Shown here piece after piece: positions 58,936 through 64,000 of a DNA stretch of 64,000 nucleotides. The DNA is from a virus. A program made the translations under genes and the position numbers. The DNA lies in the IMG/VR virus record IMGVR_UViG_3300027985_000872, positions 102,619 to 166,618 of that record; one strand, given 5' to 3'. The stretch's first letter is position 1; each line of letters starts with the position of its first letter. The notes beneath the pieces were generated by a model. That model was not told the DNA's origin. It was given only the letters and a program-made list of their open reading frames with translations, and made no database searches.

Positions 58936-59655
58936 ATGAGAATTAAAAACATGTTGGCGGGTTTTATCATAGGTTTAATATTTATGATGTTGTTTTTAAC
59001 TATCACCATTGCTTTCTCAGATGCAAAAGCCAGTGAGGTAGATTGCAACAAGCATCCTATTTATTGTCAGATTATCAAGAACAAGACCCTTAAAAATGGT
59101 AAGATTATTATTGATAAAAAATATGCTATGGAGTTATCTGACATAATCTATAATGTCTCACACAAACACGATATACCAGCAAATCTCTACACAGCAATCC
59201 TAATGCAAGAATCTGGATATAAACTCCACACCAAAGGATGTCATGAGGGGATAAGGTACGAGACACAAGGAGAAGCAAATTTTCGTCGTTTAAGAGAAAA
59301 ATACGAGAAATACTGGGCTCATCCTGAGAAATGTACTTTACCGTGTGATGCCCCACCTGTAGATATGATCTTTGAATATGATTATTTTAAAAGCGTAGAA
59401 CCTAAATTAATTAAGTCGAAGGTATGTGCAGATTTCGGTATTGGACAGATATGGTTCAAGACCGCAAATACATATAAGTTCGATATGGAAAGATTACTAA
59501 CCGATCTAGAGTATTCAGTAGAAGCTGGGGCTATTGTATTAAAAGACTTCATGAAGAGATATTCTAAACGCGAAGAGTTCTGGTGGACGCGCTATAATGC
59601 CAGTTCTATCAATAAACGTAAGAAATATCAGAGACTTGTAGAGAGATATCTATGA
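58936..59655 (+). CDS. Lytic transglycosylase (SLT/goose-lysozyme type) with signal anchor
   Basis: A 239-aa protein. N-terminal signal or membrane anchor (residues 7-27, A-G-F-I-I-G-L-I-F-M-M-L-F). Lysozyme-like domain with catalytic Glu92 in L-M-Q-E-S-G-Y, then D-F-G-I-G-Q-I and Y-N-A-S near the end, the SLT signature. A Cys-rich insertion lies between (H-T-K-G-C, C-T-L-P-C). It cleaves peptidoglycan glycan strands and could serve as an exported endolysin (SAR-like) or in envelope remodelling. No holin is evident nearby. Confidence 0.8.
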   Translation: MRIKNMLAGFIIGLIFMMLFLTITIAFSDAKASEVDCNKHPIYCQIIKNKTLKNGKIIIDKKYAMELSDIIYNVSHKHDIPANLYTAILMQESGYKLHTKGCHEGIRYETQGEANFRRLREKYEKYWAHPEKCTLPCDAPPVDMIFEYDYFKSVEPKLIKSKVCADFGIGQIWFKTANTYKFDMERLLTDLEYSVEAGAIVLKDFMKRYSKREEFWWTRYNASSINKRKKYQRLVERYL

Positions 59656-59816
59656 GTGAACTAACTAAGAAAGTAACATATCACAAAAATGGTAGCATAA
59701 GATATGAAGCTTATTTATTAAACGACAAGAAGCTTACCAAAGAAGAGTTTTTAGTAAGCAAAGAGTATCAGCTGTATTTAGCTGATTTAGAGATTGAAAG
59801 GATGTTAGATGAGTAA
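59652..59816 (+). CDS. MORN/YwqK-like repeat protein 7 (minimal)
   Basis: A 54-aa protein, one repeat unit (Y-H-K-N-G-S-I-R-Y-E-A-Y) plus the family C-terminal end L-T-K-E-E-F-L-V. ATGA overlap with the transglycosylase and an 8-nt overlap with the next gene. Confidence 0.65.
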   Translation: MSELTKKVTYHKNGSIRYEAYLLNDKKLTKEEFLVSKEYQLYLADLEIERMLDE

Positions 59817-60198
59817 GAAAGATTATGTGCCATCAAGCTTACGCGATATCGTAGAAGAGTATTTACCGAATGAAATACTAACAATGAGATATGTTGATTA
59901 TAGAATCATATACGATTACGACATATGGTCAACTATGGTAGATAAGTTATCTGATAAGCTACTAGATGAGATACTATCATACGAGCAAGGTGGTAACTGG
60001 AATAAGATGATGTATAGGGTGTGCTTAGAAGAGCGCGCTAGACGCATGTATGATATGCCTAAAGAAGCTGTTGCATCTGTAGGCGAAGTGTTATCCTTGG
60101 TAAATAAATTATTGAGAGAAACAAACTGTTACATGTACGAAGCAGAAAATGTAGAGGAATATATTGATCTTTATAAACGGTGCGTGTATGACAACTAG
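59809..60198 (+). CDS. Hypothetical helical protein
   Basis: A 129-aa protein, mostly helical and Tyr-rich (R-Y-V-D-Y-R-I-I-Y-D-Y). No family recognised. It overlaps both neighbours. Confidence 0.6.
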   Translation: MSKKDYVPSSLRDIVEEYLPNEILTMRYVDYRIIYDYDIWSTMVDKLSDKLLDEILSYEQGGNWNKMMYRVCLEERARRMYDMPKEAVASVGEVLSLVNKLLRETNCYMYEAENVEEYIDLYKRCVYDN

Positions 60199-60340
60199 AA
60201 CTAGAGAAGATTACACGACAGCGTCAGCAAGTTTCTTTAATCTAAGGACAATGATGTGTAAGTTAATAATAGATAAGAAAAACATAATGCTCGTGTATTC
60301 TATGAAGTACGGCGATTATGCGAGAAGATTTTTTAGATAA
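60188..60340 (+). CDS. A-type microprotein
   Basis: A 50-aa frame: F-N-L-R-T-M-M-C-K-L-I-I, then G-D-Y-A-R-R-F. Converges on the second ClpP-like gene with an 8-nt overlap. Confidence 0.55.
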   Translation: MTTRTREDYTTASASFFNLRTMMCKLIIDKKNIMLVYSMKYGDYARRFFR

Positions 60341-60890
60341 TCTCGTCGATGAGTCCTAGTTTGAGTGCTTCTTTAGCTGTATAGTATCGATCAAACATTA
60401 TATCTTCTTCAAACTGTTGACGAGAGTAACGAGGTTTTTTCTGTCTTATCTTTTTTACAAACAGGTCTATCATCCACTCTCCCTGACGCTCGTTTTCCTC
60501 AACTGCTCTCTTGACGTTTTTAGAGTGATCGTGTAATGATATCTCACCGAAGTGAATCATGACAACAGCATCTTCATCCATCTGTATAATATCGCCGGCC
60601 TGCATTATGATAGAACCCATACTCATAGCACAACCCTCAACTATAATCTTAACCGTATTGCGACATCTTCTTATGGCACCGTATATACCAAATCCATCTG
60701 TTACACTACCACCAGGACAATTGAGGACAATAGTTATCTGGCCGTCTGTGCGATCTAACATCTTGAGACAGCGAGTGACTCGTCGATATAGTTTCTCATC
60801 AACCTCGTCATCGATATACACTATTCTAGCACGTGTATCAACACCATGTTCCATGATCTTTTCTAATAAATCGTTTTTATTTTCGGCCAT
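60333..60890 (-). CDS. ClpP-like serine protease, second copy
   Basis: A 185-aa protein of ordinary ClpP size. Y-I-D-D-E-V early, N-C-P-G-G-S-V, catalytic Ser90 in C-A-M-S-M-G-S, His113 in V-M-I-H-F, Asp167 in F-D-R-Y-Y-T-A-K-E-A-L-K-L-G-L-I-D. The triad is complete. It differs strongly from the 54361 copy and lies on the virion-gene strand, so it may be a late prohead or assembly protease, while the other acts earlier. That division is inference. Confidence 0.85.
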   Translation of the reverse strand: MAENKNDLLEKIMEHGVDTRARIVYIDDEVDEKLYRRVTRCLKMLDRTDGQITIVLNCPGGSVTDGFGIYGAIRRCRNTVKIIVEGCAMSMGSIIMQAGDIIQMDEDAVVMIHFGEISLHDHSKNVKRAVEENERQGEWMIDLFVKKIRQKKPRYSRQQFEEDIMFDRYYTAKEALKLGLIDEII

Positions 60891-60910
60891 AGGGTTCTCC
60901 CTTATTAACT

Positions 60911-60916
60911 ATTATA
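60911..60916 (-). promoter_or_regulatory. Extended -10 box for the second ClpP-like gene
   Basis: The minus strand reads TTATGGTATAATAG, 26 nt before the ATG with AAGGGAG between. Confidence 0.6.
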
Positions 60917-60969
60917 CCATAAGATACATTATTTATGTTTTATATCTATTATCAACTACTTATACACAA

Positions 60970-60979
60970 ACCGATTCGA
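60970..60979 (+). promoter_or_regulatory. ACCGATTCGA element
   Basis: A perfect copy, 38 nt before the ATG at 61008. Confidence 0.65.
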
Positions 60980-61007
60980 AATAATCTCGAACATGAAAAG
61001 GATTATA

Positions 61008-61355
61008 ATGAAAAAACAAACAGATAAAGAAATCAAAGTAGAGTCAGTCGAAGAAGCACTGGAGAGAGGTATTAAAATAACTAAACTACCCTCTTCTGAG
61101 GAGATTGACGAGCAAAAAAAAGTTGATGGAGAATCAATTAGCAAACCAACTCCTAATGTAAGAGGGGTTAGTTCTAGTACTGTTGAACTTAGAAGTCTAA
61201 GTGAAGCAGCAGATTTCTTTGGTGAGAAGTCAAAGCGAACAAAGAAAAAGAAAAAGGCTGACTTCTCTAACATCGATAAGACACAGATACCAGAATCATT
61301 GCATTATATACTTGATCAAAATAGCAATGATTCGACCGATACGACAGATGATTAG
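61008..61355 (+). CDS. Charged protein with KVES.EEA..RG.KI motif
   Basis: 115 aa from ATG 61008 (AAGGATT upstream). The N-terminal I-K-V-E-S-V-E-E-A-L-E-R-G-I-K-I block matches the 28123 product. A disordered middle and a basic K-R-T-K-K-K-K-K stretch follow. Its end contains an ACCGATACGA element for the AAA gene. It may be a partner of the AAA ATPase. Confidence 0.65.
   Translation: MKKQTDKEIKVESVEEALERGIKITKLPSSEEIDEQKKVDGESISKPTPNVRGVSSSTVELRSLSEAADFFGEKSKRTKKKKKADFSNIDKTQIPESLHYILDQNSNDSTDTTDD
61335..61344 (+). promoter_or_regulatory. ACCGATACGA element
   Basis: Inside the end of the upstream gene, 41 nt before the ATG at 61376. Confidence 0.5.
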
Positions 61356-61375
61356 CCGAAAAAGAAGGAGGGCAA

Positions 61376-62527
61376 ATGAAACCTATCGCAATTAAAGAAG
61401 TGTTGGATCTTGCTGTAGTAGCAAGAACTAATGGAGACGTATTCAATCCGTTATTTACGGGTGATGCTGGTCTCGGAAAATCAGAAATTTGTCAACAATG
61501 GGTTGCAGAGCAGCAACAGAGAAATCCGAAGTTCTTTTTCTTAGATCTTCGTATCGCGTATATGGAAGCGCCAGATATGATTGGTTTTCCAAAAGAGATT
61601 GAGATCGGCAGAGATGACAAAGATCGTCCAGTATATATGACGAGTCACTGCGTACCAGAATTCTGGATGTTTGAGGAAGATGCAGAGGGTCTGATCTTGT
61701 TTGAAGAACCAAATCGTGGTACTACTGGTGTTATGAACTGTCTTATGCAAGTTCTCACCGATCGCAAGATTCACAAAGTCAAAATTCCGCCAAAGGTTAT
61801 CTTCGCATCATGTATTAACCCAGATTCAGCTGAGTACGATGTTAACTCAATGGATGCTGCGTTGAGAAACAGATTTGAAGAATATGAGATCGAGTACGAT
61901 CACAACTCATTCGTCGACTATATCGAGAGCAAAGAATGGCATGAGAATGTTGTGAGATTCGTAAAGTCTGGTGCATGGATCTACAGAGATACCAAGGCTA
62001 TTGGTAGAGATGGTAAGTATATCTCTCCAAGAACGTGGTCAAAGGTCAATGCTGCTGAAAGAGCTGGTCTTGATAATAAAAGACAACTCCACTTCATCAC
62101 GATGTGTTCTATTCTTGGTAGAGATATCGGGAAAGAATATCATAAGTTTTGCTTCGATGAAGCACCAGTGACGCACAAAGATCTTCTGACAAACAAGAAG
62201 AAAGCACTAGGAAAATTAAGGAAACAATCAGAGCCAAGTAATTATAAAGGCGATATGATTCAAGTCACAGTCGAGTCTATCATCAAGAACTATTCTTGTA
62301 CAGCAGACGACGACAAAGAGAAAGAGTTGATTGGTGAAAATACGATGGCAGAGGTTGCTAAGACAATCCCATCAGACCAAGCGATCAATCTCATCAAGAT
62401 GTGCGGATTCAAGCAGTCTAAGGGCCAGATCACTGACTTCTTCAGAGATTTCGTCAAAAGACATCCAGAACTTGTTCAAGTCTTGAAATCCAACATCGTT
62501 GTAAACCGTGGCTTGAAAGACAAGTAA
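61376..62527 (+). CDS. MoxR-type AAA+ ATPase
   Basis: A 383-aa protein. Walker A G-D-A-G-L-G-K-S (residues 29-36), Walker B L-I-L-F-E-E-P-N-R near residue 105, sensor-like F-A-S-C-I-N-P near 142, and A-L-R-N-R-F-E near the arginine-finger position. The insertion pattern fits the MoxR branch. MoxR proteins pair with VWA-domain partners to remodel or activate complexes. The next gene encodes exactly such a partner. Codon use is GC-richer than the microprotein genes and suggests strong expression. Confidence 0.85.
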   Translation: MKPIAIKEVLDLAVVARTNGDVFNPLFTGDAGLGKSEICQQWVAEQQQRNPKFFFLDLRIAYMEAPDMIGFPKEIEIGRDDKDRPVYMTSHCVPEFWMFEEDAEGLILFEEPNRGTTGVMNCLMQVLTDRKIHKVKIPPKVIFASCINPDSAEYDVNSMDAALRNRFEEYEIEYDHNSFVDYIESKEWHENVVRFVKSGAWIYRDTKAIGRDGKYISPRTWSKVNAAERAGLDNKRQLHFITMCSILGRDIGKEYHKFCFDEAPVTHKDLLTNKKKALGKLRKQSEPSNYKGDMIQVTVESIIKNYSCTADDDKEKELIGENTMAEVAKTIPSDQAINLIKMCGFKQSKGQITDFFRDFVKRHPELVQVLKSNIVVNRGLKDK

Positions 62528-62546
62528 ACCGCGCAAGCGGTAACAC

Positions 62547-62585
62547 AGGTAGGCGCTGGTTCCCCCTTCTTTCCAGCGTCTACCT
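62547..62585 (+). terminator. Hairpin between AAA and VWA genes
   Basis: A 13-bp stem AGGTAGGCGCTGG/CCAGCGTCTACCT with one G-U pair and a 13-nt loop, then a pyrimidine-rich tract with T runs. A smaller ACCGC-GCAA-GCGGT hairpin precedes it. Confidence 0.6.
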
Positions 62586-62606
62586 CTCTTCTTAATTTAA
62601 ACTACA

Positions 62607-62616
62607 ACAGATTCGA
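62607..62616 (+). promoter_or_regulatory. ACAGATTCGA element
   Basis: 43 nt before the ATG at 62650. Confidence 0.55.
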
Positions 62617-62649
62617 TCATACATCATAGGATGGAAATAAGGAGTAGGT

Positions 62650-64000
62650 ATGAGCGACGAGAAAATAAAAGCAAAGACCAAAATGAGGTCAACAGAAGAC
62701 ATCAAGAAATTACTTGATGCAGAGAACGTGACAAATGAATTGAAGAAACAAGCGCTGCAGACGGCGATCTTCAATACAACAAAGACGCATGCCTTTCTTG
62801 GTTCCGTGCTTCAGTGTATGAATATCATGTATTCTCATGCATTGCCGACGGCAGGTGTTATGTTCAACAACGATTGCAAACGATGGGATTTATTGATTAA
62901 TCCTAAGTTCTTTTGCCTTGATATGGATGACGATAAGAGAAAAGCAATCTTATTGCATGAACTGTATCATATCACTCACAAGCACCCACTCAGGGTTCCA
63001 TTCATGAAACTGAATCCGCATAAGAGACAACTCATGAATGTTGCTATGGATATGGCTATCAATCAGTTTATCAAGAATCTACCAGAAGAAGGTATTCATC
63101 TAAAAGACTTCTATGATGAAGACGAGAAAACCGGCAAGAAAACTCAGTGGCCTGAGAATCAAACTGCAGAATATTATTATGAGAAATTGTTGCAGAGATT
63201 TGACGATCCAGATGAAGATGAGAATGGTCAGGGTCAACAAGGACAAGGCCAATGTCAGACCTGCGGCGGAACTGGAAAAGATCCAAATAGCGAAGACGGC
63301 GACGGTGAAGGCGAAGGTCAAGGACAAGGACAACAACCGTGTCCAGATTGTGGCGGAACCGGCAAGCAAAAAGGTAATGCTGGTGGAGGTGCTCAATCTG
63401 GAGATATTCCAGACACAATGGATGCTCACGAATGGGATGGTTCAGCAGAAGAGAAAGATATGCTTGATGCAACAGAAGATCTTGTAAAAAGAGCTATGAT
63501 CAAGCAAAGATTCAGCTATGACGATCTTCCTGGTCATGTAAGAGAGTTGTTAGATCATATTAAAGGAAGAACAGCTGAATTGAATTATAAGGCATTGATT
63601 CTTCAAGCTATGAAGGCAAGTCTTCCCGCTAATGTGAGAAAACACAGTTGGACTCGTAAATCGAGACGATTCGGCAATAAAGCTCCGGGTACTAAGAATG
63701 GCTCTCAACCTCAGTTAGAGATCTTCATCGATACATCTGGTTCTATTAGTATCGAAGAAGCAAATGAGTTTCTTGATATCGTCGATGAGTTCTTGAAAGT
63801 TGGTGCTAGAAAATGTCATATCAATATGTTTCATACTGAGAACTATTACTCAGAGCCGTACAAACTCGGACAAAGAATCAAAAGAGAGGAGTTTCAATCT
63901 GGCGGTACTTGTCTAGAATCTTCTATGAAGGTTATCGCGAAGAAGAGACCAGATCTAAGTATCTTCTTGACCGATGGATATTTCGGTGATGTGAATGTGG
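62650..64000 (+). CDS. VWA-domain protein with HExxH site and DnaJ-like zinc motifs, partial
   Basis: At least 450 residues; it runs off the right edge. Order: an N-terminal helical domain with L-L-H-E-L-Y-H-I-T-H (H103/E104/H107, a zinc-protease motif as in DUF2201-type VWA proteins); a Gly/Gln/Glu-rich linker with two CxxCGGTGK motifs (about residues 202 and 231) that mimic DnaJ zinc fingers; then a VWA domain with metal site D-T-S-G-S-I-S (Asp361) and L-T-D-G-Y. AGGAG-type site upstream. It probably works with the MoxR-type ATPase. Confidence 0.85.
   Translation, partial: MSDEKIKAKTKMRSTEDIKKLLDAENVTNELKKQALQTAIFNTTKTHAFLGSVLQCMNIMYSHALPTAGVMFNNDCKRWDLLINPKFFCLDMDDDKRKAILLHELYHITHKHPLRVPFMKLNPHKRQLMNVAMDMAINQFIKNLPEEGIHLKDFYDEDEKTGKKTQWPENQTAEYYYEKLLQRFDDPDEDENGQGQQGQGQCQTCGGTGKDPNSEDGDGEGEGQGQGQQPCPDCGGTGKQKGNAGGGAQSGDIPDTMDAHEWDGSAEEKDMLDATEDLVKRAMIKQRFSYDDLPGHVRELLDHIKGRTAELNYKALILQAMKASLPANVRKHSWTRKSRRFGNKAPGTKNGSQPQLEIFIDTSGSISIEEANEFLDIVDEFLKVGARKCHINMFHTENYYSEPYKLGQRIKREEFQSGGTCLESSMKVIAKKRPDLSIFLTDGYFGDVNV

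Overview
The window looks like part of the genome of a large, AT-rich, contractile-tailed (myovirus-type) bacteriophage. A minus-strand block at 1-13.7 kb has the classic tail gene order (neck-type proteins, sheath, tube proteins, frameshifting tail chaperone, tape measure, baseplate hub). The rest is almost entirely plus-strand, extremely compact, and full of small paralogous genes that overlap by ATGA-type junctions. The host cannot be named from this sequence. Two lipoprotein signals and an anaerobic ribonucleotide reductase suggest a host that at least sometimes grows without oxygen.

Layout. (1) 1-13.7 kb, minus strand: virion genes. They include a 739-aa sheath protein, three related tube-like proteins, a textbook -1 frameshift signal in the tail chaperone, and a Nudix domain built into a structural-operon protein. 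Hairpin terminators separate the sub-operons. (2) 13.8-19.0 kb, plus: two Cys-rich small genes, then an uninterrupted array of 28 microproteins (36-92 aa, 'A-type'), nearly all overlapping their neighbours. (3) 19.0-23.06 kb: a GC-richer stretch with several apparently structured RNAs or untranslated regions, a highly expressed-looking 149-aa protein, small membrane peptides, Cys-rich proteins and a block of GTGGGGC/GCCCCAC palindromes. (4) 23.06-36.4 kb: interleaved cassettes of A-type microproteins (several with an N-terminal membrane helix), Cys-rich 'B-type' proteins (CxxCP core, tail ending ILLEE/ILLGE) and 'C-type' proteins (about 115 aa, starting near W-V/I-H), plus a collagen-like lipoprotein and a SprT-like protease. 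(5) 36.4-50.4 kb: mixed small genes, MORN/YwqK-like repeat proteins, a secreted subtilase with a CPBP-type membrane protease, a uracil-DNA-glycosylase-fold protein, and a non-coding transcript with a tRNA-like fold at about 46.2 kb. (6) 50.4-64 kb: NrdG and NrdD, two ClpP-like proteases, a region-2-only sigma factor, ATP-dependent DNA ligase, a lytic transglycosylase, and a MoxR-type AAA ATPase with a VWA/metallopeptidase partner that runs off the window.

Regulation. About 25 copies of A-C-C-G-A-[T/C]-T-C-G-A occur on the plus strand, most 33-50 nt before a start codon. Several are preceded by a second conserved 18-mer, AACTGACACTGCTACGCC. A different class, extended -10 boxes (TGGTATAAT-like), precedes the minus-strand virion operons and a few plus-strand genes. 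The B-type genes appear to encode the Shine-Dalgarno sequence of the next gene inside their conserved C-terminal codons. That makes the cassettes self-propagating translational units, and could explain how the paralog arrays expanded.
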